Shown: positions 35,540 to 45,209 of the stretch, piece by piece | Layout of the letters: each line of letters starts with the position of its first letter | How positions within the stretch are numbered: the stretch's first letter is position 1 | Source: JAVBKU01 sp031553875 | GTDB lineage: Bacteria > Bacteroidota > Bacteroidia > Bacteroidales > Rikenellaceae | Direction of reading: 5' to 3' | Assembly (NCBI GenBank): GCA_031553875.1 | Contig: JAVBKU010000024.1 | Span: 1-64,000, forward strand | DNA: 64,000 bases | Program-made: the position numbers and the translations under genes | Notes under the pieces: generated by a model | Database searches by the model: none | What the model saw: the letters and a program-made list of their open reading frames with translations, nothing else | What the model was told of the DNA's origin: nothing

Positions 35540-38434
35540 ATGAGGACATTTATCGCCGAGGTTGTCGCCGACCTCTACGGTCGCTACGGCGAGGGTATCT
35601 CGGACCTTAATATAGTCCTGCCTTCGCGCAGGGCCCGCCTGTTCTTTGTCGACGCCCTGTCGGGTGTGGCTAACAGGCCGCTGTGGCAGCCGCGCTTCGT
35701 GGAGATGGATGCCATCATGCGCGACGTGTCGGGCCTCGATACCTGCGACCACCTGCGCCTTATCACCGAGCTCTACAGGGTCTACTCGCGCTATCACGAG
35801 GAAAATTTCGACAGCTTCTACTTCTGGGGCGATATGCTCCTGAGCGACTTCGATTCCATCGACAAATATATGGTCGATGCGCGGATGCTGTTCGCCAATA
35901 TCGACGACCTGCGCGCCATTGAGGACGACTACTCTTTCCTCACCCCCGAGCAGGTGGAGACCATACGCCGCTTCTGGCGCAACTTCGGCCTCGACGGTAA
36001 ATTCTCGGGCGAGAAGGAACACTTCATAAATATATGGCGTAGCCTGGGTGATATCTACGCTGATTTCAGGCTCTCTCTCGAGGAGGAGGGCATAGCCTAC
36101 ACCGGTATGATGTACCGCGCGGCAGCCGAACGACTGGCGACGGGAGAGAGGGAAGGTCTCGATGCGGAAGGTGGCAAGTACGTCTTCGCCGGATTTAACG
36201 CCCTGTCTGAATGCGAAAAAAAGCTGCTCAAACATCTGCAAAACAGCGGTTCGGCTGAGTTCTATTGGGATTACGACAACTATTATGTGGGCAACGAATG
36301 GCATGAGGCGGGGATGTTCCTGCGGGAAAATATCCGTTCGTTCCCGGCTCTTCACGGCAACGATTTCCACAGCAGTTTCGAGGGGGAGAAGGAGATCAAG
36401 ATCGTGTCGTGCGCCTCGGACAGCCTGCAGTGTAAATATGTCTACGACTTCCTTAAAGGGCTTACCGACAAGGGCGTGACCATAGATAAAAGGACGGCAA
36501 TAGTGTTAACCGACGAGTCGCTGCTGTTGCCTGTATTGCACTCCATTCCCGAGAGCGTTGGGCAGGTGAACGTGACCATGGGTTACCCCCTGCGCCAGAC
36601 CACGGCCTACTCGTTCGTCGAGAGACTAATAGAGCTCCAGAACCGTAAGCGCCTGCGCGGAGGTCGCCTGCAATTCTACCATAGCGACGCCACGGGTATA
36701 CTGGATCATCCCTATATTCTCGAATATTGGAGCGGGCATGCCACGGCCGCCTCTGCCGAGGTGCGCCGCCGGAGCATGGTGTTCGTCGACAGAGAGCGGG
36801 CCGCCGGCGGCATCCCCCTGTTGGAGCGCATTTTCTCCGATGCCGCCGACCAAGGGGGCGTGACGGAATACATCATCGACATACTTTCGGGTATCGGCGC
36901 GATGCCCTCGGAGAGGGAAGATACCGCCCGCCGCAGGGAATATTTCTCTACCATCATAGAACACCTGATAAAGTTAGGCAACTCGCTCAGGATGTGCGGA
37001 CTTGAACTTTCGCCACAGGTGTATGTATCGCTTCTGAGGCGTACGCTCCAGGACGTGCGCATACCCTACGAGGGCGAGCCGCTGGCGGGCCTGCAGATCA
37101 TGGGTATCCTCGAAACCAGGAACCTCGACTTCGAGAACCTGCTCGTGCTTTCGCTTAACGATGATACCTTTCCCGGTAACCGCTCCGTGGGATCGTCGTT
37201 CATTCCTTACAACCTGCGCACGGCCTACGGTCTGCCTACGCCGCTGCATCACGAGGGCGTGTACGGATACTATTTCTACCGCCTGCTCCAGAGAGCGGGG
37301 TGCGTGCACCTGGCCTACTGTTCGCGCAACGACGAGCGGCGCAGCGGCGAACAGAGCCGCTACCTATACCAGTTGCGCTACGAGTCGGGTAAGAATATAT
37401 CATTGCGTAACCTCTCCCTCGGGGTCTACTCGCCGCAGGACAATGTGCTGGAAGTGGTGAAATCGGGTGTGGTGAAGGAGAAATTAGAGGAATACCTTTC
37501 TGGCGGTAAAATGCTGTCGCCCACGGCGTTGTACAGTTATGTGGAGTGCCCGATGAAGTATTATTTCCGCTACGTGGCCTCGCTCAAGCCCTCCGATGAG
37601 GTCTTGGAAGAGGTTGACATTCCCATGTTCGGGACCATCCTCCACAAGGCGATGGAGACGCTCTACGCGCCCCTGCTCGACCTGCCCGACCAACGCACGG
37701 CCATCACCGCCCTTGTGGGGTCGGATAAGGTCGCCGAAGCTGTCACCGGAGCTATAAACACCGAATTTCTGCGCAAGGAGGGAGCCGACGTCGACGAGTA
37801 CGGTGGCAACCTGCTGATGATACGCGACATAGTGATAAGGTATATCAACCGCTGCATCCTGCCTTTCGACGCCGCGAGGGAGGGGGTGAGGATAGAGAAA
37901 CTGGAGCACAGGATAGCCGCGCCTATAAAGTTCAGGGTGGGAGCAGAGGCCAATCCGGCCACCTCTAACTCCGCTACACCCGCCGCCCTCGGCCCTGCCA
38001 CGCATGAAATTCTCCTGGGCGGTATCGCCGACAGGATTGACCGCGCGGGCGACCACCTGAGAGTGGTGGACTATAAAACCGGGGTTAGTAAATTGCAGTT
38101 CGCCGGGATCGAAGAGCTTTTCGGCGAAAAACAGGCTGAACACAACTCCGCCGTGCTGCAGACGCTGATATATTCGCTGGTGCTCAACCTTGCCGAGGGC
38201 ATCGACGTGCAGCCATCCCTATATTATATAAGGCAGATGAACGCTCCGGGTTATTCGCCGCTGCTTGTCGAAGGCAATGAGCCGATAGTCTCGATACTGC
38301 CCTACAAGGAGCGGCTTACGGGCGCGCTATCCGGCGCGTTGTCGACGCTCTTCGATGCGTCGACCCCCTTCAGGCGTTGCGCGGACGTTAAGACTTGCTC
38401 TTACTGCGACTTCCGGGAGCTTTGCCGGAGATAA
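35540..38434 (+). CDS. AddB-like PD-(D/E)XK nuclease with Fe-S cysteine cluster
   Basis: This 964-residue protein resembles the AddB subunit of AddAB-type recombination nucleases. The N-terminal helicase-like half starts FIAEVVADLYGRYG, with IVLPSRRARLFFVDALSG in place of a true Walker A. The nuclease domain near the C-terminus has FGTILHKAMETLY and RVVDYKTG, the latter holding the catalytic Asp and Lys. A Cys in ECPMKYYF and three cysteines in TCSYCDFRELC would bind a 4Fe-4S cluster. AddB normally works with the helicase AddA, but no addA gene is next to it. The last 47 bases overlap the ctpA-like gene on the other strand. Confidence 0.85.
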   Translation: MRTFIAEVVADLYGRYGEGISDLNIVLPSRRARLFFVDALSGVANRPLWQPRFVEMDAIMRDVSGLDTCDHLRLITELYRVYSRYHEENFDSFYFWGDMLLSDFDSIDKYMVDARMLFANIDDLRAIEDDYSFLTPEQVETIRRFWRNFGLDGKFSGEKEHFINIWRSLGDIYADFRLSLEEEGIAYTGMMYRAAAERLATGEREGLDAEGGKYVFAGFNALSECEKKLLKHLQNSGSAEFYWDYDNYYVGNEWHEAGMFLRENIRSFPALHGNDFHSSFEGEKEIKIVSCASDSLQCKYVYDFLKGLTDKGVTIDKRTAIVLTDESLLLPVLHSIPESVGQVNVTMGYPLRQTTAYSFVERLIELQNRKRLRGGRLQFYHSDATGILDHPYILEYWSGHATAASAEVRRRSMVFVDRERAAGGIPLLERIFSDAADQGGVTEYIIDILSGIGAMPSEREDTARRREYFSTIIEHLIKLGNSLRMCGLELSPQVYVSLLRRTLQDVRIPYEGEPLAGLQIMGILETRNLDFENLLVLSLNDDTFPGNRSVGSSFIPYNLRTAYGLPTPLHHEGVYGYYFYRLLQRAGCVHLAYCSRNDERRSGEQSRYLYQLRYESGKNISLRNLSLGVYSPQDNVLEVVKSGVVKEKLEEYLSGGKMLSPTALYSYVECPMKYYFRYVASLKPSDEVLEEVDIPMFGTILHKAMETLYAPLLDLPDQRTAITALVGSDKVAEAVTGAINTEFLRKEGADVDEYGGNLLMIRDIVIRYINRCILPFDAAREGVRIEKLEHRIAAPIKFRVGAEANPATSNSATPAALGPATHEILLGGIADRIDRAGDHLRVVDYKTGVSKLQFAGIEELFGEKQAEHNSAVLQTLIYSLVLNLAEGIDVQPSLYYIRQMNAPGYSPLLVEGNEPIVSILPYKERLTGALSGALSTLFDASTPFRRCADVKTCSYCDFRELCRR

Positions 38435-40064
38435 TGGCCCGGTTGTCCTTCATGGCTGCCTTTACCACAGAATCTATGCTGTTCATGTAGTAGTAGAAGG
38501 CGTTGTCTTCCATGGGCGAATTGCGCCCTATGATGGCCTTGAGCTGTGCTGAGATGATCTCCTTAGACTTACCCGCGTAGGCGTCTCCCGTGTTTATCCC
38601 CTTCGATGAGGCGTAGGCCACGAAGTCGTCGTAGAAACGCTTGTCGGAGGCGAAGAAACGGTTGAGATCCTCCATGGAGCCGATCTTATTGAGCTCGCTG
38701 CGGTGGCGGTCGGAGTAGACTATCGTGTAGCGGTATACCAGATTTTCGGTATAGAGCCTCTTGATGAAGGGGGAAGTCTCGGTGGTGTCGAGCGGGATGA
38801 AGATATCGGGCATGATACCGCCGCCGCCGTACACCGTGCGTCCCATGGGGGTGGTGTACTTGAGCGAATCTACAAACTTGATGCTGTCAGCGTTGAATAA
38901 TTCGTCGTGCAGGAAGCGAGTATTAAGCTCGTGGTTGTAAGCCTTGACCCCCTTGTCGTAGGGCTTTTGTATCGAACGCCCGGTGGGAGTGTAGTAGCGG
39001 GCCACGGTGAGCCTCACGGCCGATCCGTCCTTGAACTGCATCTGCTCCTGCACCAGCCCCTTGCCGAACGAGCGTCGGCCGATGAGCACACCACGATCGT
39101 TATCCTGTATAGCCCCGGCGAGTATCTCGCTGCTCGATGCGCTGCCCTCGTCGATGAGGATCGTAAGTTCATGGTCCGTAAATGTGCCGCGACCGTCGCT
39201 GTGTTGCTCGGTCTTGTTCTTATAGCGGTCAAGGGTGTATACTATCAGTTTATTGGCGGGTAGGAACTCGTTGGCGATGTTTATGGCCTGGTCGAGGAAG
39301 CCGCCGCTATTGCCCCGCAGGTCGAATATCAGCGAATTCATGCCCTGGTTTTTGAGCTTGCCGAGTGCGGCCGACAGCTCCTTATGCGAAGTGCGCGAAA
39401 AGCGTGAGAGCTTCACGTAGGCCCTCTGTGAATCGATCATAAAGGCGGCGTCGAGGCTCTTGATGGGTATGGTGCCGCGCTTGACGGTGATGGGAATAAG
39501 CTTATCCATGCCGTAGCGTTCTATGCCCAGGCGCACCATAGTACCCTTCTTGCCGCGCAGTTGCTTGACAATATTGTTCTGGTTGATCTTGCGCCCGGCC
39601 ACTATCGAGTCGTTGATGGTGATTATGCGGTCGCCGTTCTGCACGCCGGCTTCGAAGCTCGGGCCGCCGCTGATGACCGTCAACACTATCACAGTGTCGG
39701 TAGCCATGTTGAACACAACGCCTATACCCTCGAACTCGCCGTTGAGCATCTCGTTGGCATCGTCGAATTCCTTGAGCGGGATATATACCGAGTGGGGGTC
39801 GAGCTCTTCCACTATCTTGGGGATCACGTGCTCGGCGATGGTGTCGAGCGATACCGAATCGACATAATATCTGCTTATAAGCGACATCAGCGTACTGATC
39901 TTGTCACCGCTGCGCGCCGCATTATCTCCCGCCTGGAGTTTTATGCTCGTAGTTCCCGTGGATTTCTCCGCCCTGTTCATCAGACGGCTCATCCCCGAGC
40001 CTATGACCAGGGCCGCGGCTATGAGCAGGGGTGTTATAATATTGACTTTGGAGTTCTTATACAT
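38388..40064 (-). CDS. Carboxy-terminal processing protease (S41, CtpA/Prc family)
   Basis: This 558-residue protease is anchored by an N-terminal membrane helix (IITPLLIAAALVIGSGM) and acts in the periplasm. A PDZ domain follows (GEFEGIGVVFNM to VRLGIERYG), then the S41 core. The catalytic Ser is in DEGSASSSEILAG (near 310) and the Lys in RSFGKGLVQEQ (near 333). A C-terminal helical extension completes the form common in Bacteroidetes. Its basic tail, GSRSKSKS, is encoded opposite the end of the AddB-like gene. The DUF3078 gene lies 98 bases upstream on the same strand. Confidence 0.93.
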   Translation of the reverse strand: MYKNSKVNIITPLLIAAALVIGSGMSRLMNRAEKSTGTTSIKLQAGDNAARSGDKISTLMSLISRYYVDSVSLDTIAEHVIPKIVEELDPHSVYIPLKEFDDANEMLNGEFEGIGVVFNMATDTVIVLTVISGGPSFEAGVQNGDRIITINDSIVAGRKINQNNIVKQLRGKKGTMVRLGIERYGMDKLIPITVKRGTIPIKSLDAAFMIDSQRAYVKLSRFSRTSHKELSAALGKLKNQGMNSLIFDLRGNSGGFLDQAINIANEFLPANKLIVYTLDRYKNKTEQHSDGRGTFTDHELTILIDEGSASSSEILAGAIQDNDRGVLIGRRSFGKGLVQEQMQFKDGSAVRLTVARYYTPTGRSIQKPYDKGVKAYNHELNTRFLHDELFNADSIKFVDSLKYTTPMGRTVYGGGGIMPDIFIPLDTTETSPFIKRLYTENLVYRYTIVYSDRHRSELNKIGSMEDLNRFFASDKRFYDDFVAYASSKGINTGDAYAGKSKEIISAQLKAIIGRNSPMEDNAFYYYMNSIDSVVKAAMKDNRAIISGKAPGSRSKSKS

Positions 40065-40162
40065 GGCGTTGTCGTTTTTTGTTTTCGGGGTCTTTTGCGT
40101 GTGGCCGGAGTATGGAACCGGGCAAAATGGATGCCGCGAAGGCCCCGTCCCGCGCGAAGCGG

Positions 40163-41161
40163 TTATTTTTTATTCTTGAACCAGTAGCTGAGACCGACGC
40201 TTATGGAGTACTGCAACTGGAAGTCGGATTTGTAGGGTGTGGTGGCATCCACGTCGTATATGCCCAGCCAGTAGAGCGAAGTGGTGAGCAACTTTGTGGC
40301 CCGTATGTCGAACGTATTCTCCCATCTGGCCAGCGGGGCGGTCTTGAAGTTGGTGAAGGTGTAGAATTGCGACCGGTAGCGGAAAAGATCGTTCTTGCCG
40401 AAGGTCTTGTCGAAGTCGATCTTCACCGAGGGACCTACCTTACCTTTGACCCTGTCGCCGGGGGTGATGCCGTTGATACCCCTGGCCGAGAGCTCGTCGT
40501 TGAGCACGAACAGCACGTTACCGCCGACGGGAGAGAGGGTGATGCTGAACGGCGATCCCTCTTTCTTGTAGTTGAAACCGACCGATATGTCCCACGTGGC
40601 GGGGGCCATGAAGTCGGATATTAGGGTCTCGTCGGTGCGCGACTTGTACCCCGGGGCGAACTGGCTGCGGAACGAGGTGGTGGCGGCGTAGGACCAGAAC
40701 TTATGCATCTTCCACGTCATCAGGAAATTGAACTTGAATTCGTCCTCATTTTTGAAGTAGGTGTTCTGGATTATGTTCATTCCGTACTTCGCCTCGATAC
40801 GGTAGTCGATGGTGAGTATCTCCTTTTTGTAGAGGTGGTGGAAGAAGATCGTCGAGCGGCCCGAGAAGGTGTTGTCACCCCCGCTGGCCCAGTTCTCAAA
40901 GGCGGTCTGCGAGATGAACATGCCCGCGTTGAACTCTATGGTGTTGCGCTCGTTGCGTATGCGGCGTTTCTCGGCGAGATATTTGGCCTTGCTGAAATAT
41001 TTGTTGGTGATGTCGTCGGCCACCACTATGGAGTCGGGCCTGGTGCGGGTTTCGAGCGTATTTGTCGTAACCGACCTCTTCACAGAGAACTGGGCGTCCG
41101 CCCTCTGTGAGGACAGCGCCAGCAGGAGTATCGCTGTAAGGAGTGCGGCAAGGCTTTTCAT
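40163..41161 (-). CDS. DUF3078 outer-membrane barrel-like protein
   Basis: This 332-residue protein starts at ATG 41161, which opens a clean signal peptide MKSLAALLTAILLLALSSQRADAQ; the longer frame to 41200 adds residues before it. The rest matches the DUF3078 family: FISQTAFENWASGGDNTFSG, LTIDYRIEAKYGMNIIQN, WSYAATTSFRSQFAPGY, and a final strand SVGLSYWFKNKK. It looks like an outer-membrane barrel of unknown role. It may be cotranscribed with the protease gene downstream. Confidence 0.85.
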   Translation of the reverse strand: MKSLAALLTAILLLALSSQRADAQFSVKRSVTTNTLETRTRPDSIVVADDITNKYFSKAKYLAEKRRIRNERNTIEFNAGMFISQTAFENWASGGDNTFSGRSTIFFHHLYKKEILTIDYRIEAKYGMNIIQNTYFKNEDEFKFNFLMTWKMHKFWSYAATTSFRSQFAPGYKSRTDETLISDFMAPATWDISVGFNYKKEGSPFSITLSPVGGNVLFVLNDELSARGINGITPGDRVKGKVGPSVKIDFDKTFGKNDLFRYRSQFYTFTNFKTAPLARWENTFDIRATKLLTTSLYWLGIYDVDATTPYKSDFQLQYSISVGLSYWFKNKK

Positions 41162-41294
41162 ACTACTATTTGGGGCCGGATAATAGGTATCAACCCACAA
41201 AGATAATATTTCCGTAAAAATAAATCTGTGCTATACACCCCTTTTTAATGTCGGTTCGGGGGTGAAAACGTGAGGGCCCTCATTCAAAAAATAA

Positions 41295-41302
41295 TATCTT
41301 TG
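41295..41302 (+). promoter_or_regulatory. -7 box (TATCTTTG) for nfo
   Basis: TATCTTTG matches TAnnTTTG and is followed by a leader of about 70 bases to the ATG at 41380. A -33 box is not visible at 19-21 bases. Confidence 0.45.
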
Positions 41303-41379
41303 CATAAGTGGCCCGATATTGGATATGTACAGGGAGAATATATCGGCGACCTGAAAATTATAAATCAAAGATACGTGTT

Positions 41380-42219
41380 ATGAAATACTTCGGAGCTCAC
41401 GTGAGCATCTCGGGCGGTGTGGAGAACGCCCCGCTCAACGCCAAAGCCATAGGTGCCAACGCTTTCGCCATGTTTACCAAGAACCAGCGGCAGTGGGAGG
41501 CGGCTCCCCTCAGCGAAGAATCCATAAGAAAATTCAAAGAGAATTGTGCCGCTAATGGGTTCACCCCCTCGCAGATACTGCCTCACGACAGTTATCTTAT
41601 CAATCTGGGTAACCCTACGCGCGAGGCTATCGACAAATCGCGCGCGGCTTTCTACGACGAAATGCACAGGTGCGAGCAGCTGGGCCTCGACCGCCTGAAT
41701 TTCCACCCCGGGAGTCATCTGGGTGAAATATCCGTGGAAGAGTGCCTGGACAGGGTGGCCGAGTCGGTCAATATGGCCCTCGACAGGAGCAAGGGCGTGA
41801 CGGCCGTGATCGAGAATACCGCCAGCCAGGGGTCGAACGTCGGTTTCCGCTTCGAGCACCTCGCACATATAATCTCTAAGGTGGAGGACAAAAGCCGGGT
41901 GGGTATCTGCATCGACACCTGCCACGCCTTCGCTGCCGGTTATGACCTGAGCACCGCCTCGGGGTGCGATAAGGTATTTGCCGAGCTGGATAAGGTGGTG
42001 GGGATGAAATACCTCCGTGGGATGCACCTTAACGACAGCATGAAGGGCCTCGGAAGCCGCGTAGACCGCCACCAGGAGTTGGGTCAGGGCGCGCTGGGCA
42101 TGGACGTGTTCCGCTATATCGCCCACGACAAGAGGTTCGACGGCATACCCCTCGTGCTCGAAACCCCCGACGAAAGCAACTGGGCCGCCGAGATCGCCAA
42201 GCTCAGAAGTTTCGAATAG
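41380..42219 (+). CDS. nfo: Endonuclease IV (deoxyribonuclease IV)
   Basis: This 279-residue AP endonuclease removes abasic sites in base-excision repair. I chose ATG 41380 because the family begins MKYFGAHVSISGG; the frame opens 24 codons earlier without homology. Zn-binding motifs are LNFHPGSH, AVIENTAS, GICIDTCHAFAAGYD and MHLNDSMKGLGSRVDRHQELGQG. Length matches the family (about 280). A strong terminator follows. Confidence 0.96.
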   Translation: MKYFGAHVSISGGVENAPLNAKAIGANAFAMFTKNQRQWEAAPLSEESIRKFKENCAANGFTPSQILPHDSYLINLGNPTREAIDKSRAAFYDEMHRCEQLGLDRLNFHPGSHLGEISVEECLDRVAESVNMALDRSKGVTAVIENTASQGSNVGFRFEHLAHIISKVEDKSRVGICIDTCHAFAAGYDLSTASGCDKVFAELDKVVGMKYLRGMHLNDSMKGLGSRVDRHQELGQGALGMDVFRYIAHDKRFDGIPLVLETPDESNWAAEIAKLRSFE

Positions 42220-42266
42220 GACATTTCCGGTTTCGTGTATTCCGCCCGTGGAGGCGGGTTAAAACA

Positions 42267-42300
42267 GATCGCGGGGCTTTCGAGCCCCGCGATCCGTTTT
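42267..42300. terminator. Bidirectional terminator between nfo and the SGNH hydrolase genes
   Basis: Arms GATCGCGGGGCT and AGCCCCGCGATC form a perfect stem around TTCG. CGTTTTAT follows on the plus strand and TGTTTTAA on the minus strand, so it can serve both convergent transcripts. Confidence 0.88.
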
Positions 42301-42327
42301 ATGTAGTTGCCGTTAAACAACGATCTA

Positions 42328-43740
42328 TTACTGCTTCACCAGAGTATAGACATACTCGGCGGGTTTGTTCTTGGTATATATCTCCTTAGCCGTATTAAAC
42401 ACCGCGTCGCGCATCTTTGCCTCGTTGGGCTTGTAGCTGATGTAGCGCTTGATGGCCAGTGATATGCGGTCATTCTTATCGGACCTCATGGCCAGAACAC
42501 GGTTGGCTTCGGCGAGGCATGCTTCGAGATTGTCGAACTGGGTGAACTTGGGATCGAAGCGGAAAAATTCGCCATGAACTATCTGGCGGAAATCCTGGTA
42601 GTTCTTGCGGTATTTTTCCACGAGGTTGGCTATTGTCACTGCCTGTCTGTACTGCGGGGTCTTGTCGTTGGTGGAGAGGTTTACGCCCTCTTCGAGCTCT
42701 TTAGCCGAGTAAGTGCCTACCTCAGTGCCGCCGATGGAGAGCTTGTAGTTGCCCTCTTCGAGGCCGCGTACGCGCACTATCTCCTTGTTGAAATCATCGG
42801 TAAAGGGTACATATTTGAGCGCATCGGCATACTTGCCGATCACCGCCACCGGGAGCGACGCTGCCTTCATCGAGAAACTCACGCCCTGCACGTCGGCCTT
42901 CAGGTCTTTGACCTCGCAGTTGATAAGGTCTTCTATTTTCTGCTTCTTGGCGTTGATGTCCACGCTCGATACGTAGGCAGGGGCCTTGGTGTCCTTGAGG
43001 AACTGGTAGCTCATCACCTGGCAGCCCATGGGGCCGGGGTGCACCCTGTCGCCGTTAAGGACAGAGACTGTGGGGTCGGCGGCCTGCATGGCGAGGGTTA
43101 CGTCCTGCGTGGCTTTCCATGCGTCCACCACGATACCATCATACTTGGGCGCGGTCTTCTTCATGAATTCGCCCAGGTCGCGGAGTGCGTCGTTCTTACC
43201 CACGGCGTTGGGGGCCTTGTCGTTCACCTGCGTCTGGTCGAAGATCGAAGGAGTGAGCAGGATCAACTGGCGAGAATGGGCCTTGAGCGAATCATAGAGG
43301 ATAACGGCGTTATTCTCATAGCTTTGGATCATTTTGTTCATATCGTTGGTCTTGGCTTCGCCATCCTTCATGTTGAATATGTTGGGCCGCATGTCGTTCA
43401 TGCCGATCATCACCACCGATACGGTCGGTTTGTGCGACAGCAGGTCGGTCTGCAGGCGTCTCAGTAGCCCGTCTACACGGTCGCCGCCCAGACCCAGATT
43501 GAAGAAAGACATCTCCGCGTCGGGGAAACGCGTTACATAGTAAAGCATAATGGGGCTCCAGTAGCCGGCGTGGGTGATGCTGTTGCCGATGAAGCATACC
43601 CTGTCGCCCGACTGGAACAGGAACTGCTGGCCCTGCTGCTGCGAGGTTTTGGCCTTGCTCTTTTTCTCTTTTTTCGCGGCCTGGAGGCTGGGTGAGGCTA
43701 AGCACGCCAGGGCCAGGAGTATCAATAATAGTTTTTTCAT
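42328..43740 (-). CDS. Secreted SGNH/GDSL hydrolase, tandem paralogue 1
   Basis: This 470-residue esterase-like protein has a signal peptide (MKKLLLILLALACLASPSLQA). The SGNH blocks are visible: GNSITH with Ser54, the Gly in NLGLGGDRVDG, the Asn in IGMNDMRPN, and Asp/His near 230-233 in GDRVHPG. A C-terminal region of about 200 residues follows the catalytic domain and is shared with the neighbouring paralogue. Members of this family remove acetyl or other acyl groups from sugars or lipids. It follows the second copy by 54 bases and is the last gene of the minus-strand cluster. Its substrate is unknown. Confidence 0.88.
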   Translation of the reverse strand: MKKLLLILLALACLASPSLQAAKKEKKSKAKTSQQQGQQFLFQSGDRVCFIGNSITHAGYWSPIMLYYVTRFPDAEMSFFNLGLGGDRVDGLLRRLQTDLLSHKPTVSVVMIGMNDMRPNIFNMKDGEAKTNDMNKMIQSYENNAVILYDSLKAHSRQLILLTPSIFDQTQVNDKAPNAVGKNDALRDLGEFMKKTAPKYDGIVVDAWKATQDVTLAMQAADPTVSVLNGDRVHPGPMGCQVMSYQFLKDTKAPAYVSSVDINAKKQKIEDLINCEVKDLKADVQGVSFSMKAASLPVAVIGKYADALKYVPFTDDFNKEIVRVRGLEEGNYKLSIGGTEVGTYSAKELEEGVNLSTNDKTPQYRQAVTIANLVEKYRKNYQDFRQIVHGEFFRFDPKFTQFDNLEACLAEANRVLAMRSDKNDRISLAIKRYISYKPNEAKMRDAVFNTAKEIYTKNKPAEYVYTLVKQ

Positions 43741-43794
43741 AGAGGGGTATAGTGATGTTTTAACGGTCTGTCGTTAGATGCGGCAGTCCTTAAA

Positions 43795-45189
43795 TTATTT
43801 AGCTGTCAACTTATAGGTGTATGATACGGGCTTGTTGATCTTGTAGACGGCTTTGCCCGCGGCCATAACTTCTTCGAAGTATTCTTTCTGGCGTCCCTTT
43901 TCTTTGATATAGACTTGGAGGGCATTTCCGGCCCACATCTTTTTCTGGTTTTCGGGCAGGGCGTCGTATTGTTTCTTGGCCTCGGCTACGCATGCCGCGG
44001 GATCGTCCTTACCAGCGAAATCCTTCATGCGAAAGTGGTCGATAGCCACTACCATACGGTAGCGGTTGAACATATTGCGGTAGTTGCCCACGGCCGACCA
44101 TACCTTCTGCGCCTGCTGGTACTGCGGGGTCTTATCGTTCATGGCGAGGTTGATACCGTCGGCAAGTTCCGAAGAAGAGTATTCTCCTACCTCCGCGTCG
44201 CCAATTGAGAGGGCGTAAGTGCCTTTCTTGAGGCCCTGCACGCGTACTATTTCGTTGTTGAAGTCGTCGACGAAGGGGATGTATTCGAGTATACTCATAG
44301 CCTTGGCATTCACGGGGTAGGGTAGGGAGCCTTCAAGCATTTCGAACGACAGGTTACCGTTCTTGGACACCTTGACGTTGCTTACCTTGCAATTCTCGGT
44401 CTCGGTCACCTTGCCGCTCTTGGCGTTAATCTCCACCAACGATACGTATTTCGGTGCTTTTGTGTCCTTGAGAAATTCGTAGGCCATCACGAGGCTGCCC
44501 GGCTCGTCGGGATGCACACGGTCCTTGCGCAATACTGATTTGGTGGGGTCGTTCGCTATGATGGCGCGGTTGATCTTATTGGTCTCAGCCCACATATCCA
44601 CCAGCGTCGCATTGTAAGAGGGAGCGATACTCTTGATATACTCGCCGAAGGTGTAGAGCACGTCGTTCACGCCCTTGTTGTTGGGAGTCTCTACCTGCGA
44701 TTCCTGGTCGTATATCGAGGGGGTGAGCAGGATCAGCTCGCGCGAGTGGGCCTTGAGTGAGTCTACGACCGTCTTGTAAGCCGCCTTGTAGGTCTCAAGT
44801 ACCTTGGCAGCCTTAGCGCCGCGGCCTACCGTGTCCGCTCCTGGAAGGTACATGCCACGACTTACGTCATTCATGCCGATCATCAGTACCGATACCGTCG
44901 GGTTGTGGGGTAGGATATCGCTGTTCATGCGGCGTACGAGGCCTCCGGCGTTATCGCCCGAGATGCCTATATTGAAGAACGTGATGTTACGCTCGGGGAA
45001 ACGCGTGGCGTAATAGGTCATCACGAAGGGCCAGAAGAATCCCCCGTGGGTGATGCTGTTGCCGACGAAGGCCACGCGGTCTCCGTCCTGGAACAGGGCT
45101 TTATCGCTATCGGCTGAAGAGTTCTTCGCTGCCATAGCCGCCATATTGAGGCAGAGCAGCAGGGTGAAAATGGTGAAAAGTTTTTTCAT
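43795..45189 (-). CDS. Secreted SGNH/GDSL hydrolase, tandem paralogue 2
   Basis: This 464-residue protein parallels the gene at 42328-43740 along its whole length. It has a signal peptide, GNSITHGG with Ser45, NIGISGDNAGG, IGMNDVSRG and KDRVHPDEPG. Both share the C-terminal landmarks VPFxDDFNxEIVRVxGL and a late TPQYxQA segment, so they come from a duplication. The active-site residues are kept in both, so neither is a pseudogene. The Tat-type FAD oxidoreductase gene lies 20 bases upstream on the same strand. They probably act on one periplasmic substrate, an inference from gene order. Confidence 0.88.
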   Translation of the reverse strand: MKKLFTIFTLLLCLNMAAMAAKNSSADSDKALFQDGDRVAFVGNSITHGGFFWPFVMTYYATRFPERNITFFNIGISGDNAGGLVRRMNSDILPHNPTVSVLMIGMNDVSRGMYLPGADTVGRGAKAAKVLETYKAAYKTVVDSLKAHSRELILLTPSIYDQESQVETPNNKGVNDVLYTFGEYIKSIAPSYNATLVDMWAETNKINRAIIANDPTKSVLRKDRVHPDEPGSLVMAYEFLKDTKAPKYVSLVEINAKSGKVTETENCKVSNVKVSKNGNLSFEMLEGSLPYPVNAKAMSILEYIPFVDDFNNEIVRVQGLKKGTYALSIGDAEVGEYSSSELADGINLAMNDKTPQYQQAQKVWSAVGNYRNMFNRYRMVVAIDHFRMKDFAGKDDPAACVAEAKKQYDALPENQKKMWAGNALQVYIKEKGRQKEYFEEVMAAGKAVYKINKPVSYTYKLTAK

Positions 45190-45209
45190 GACAGGTTTTT
45201 GTATTTTAG

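Noticed and set aside
42328..45189. One of the two SGNH genes as a decayed duplicate
   Set aside because: Both frames are intact, with signal peptides and all catalytic blocks.
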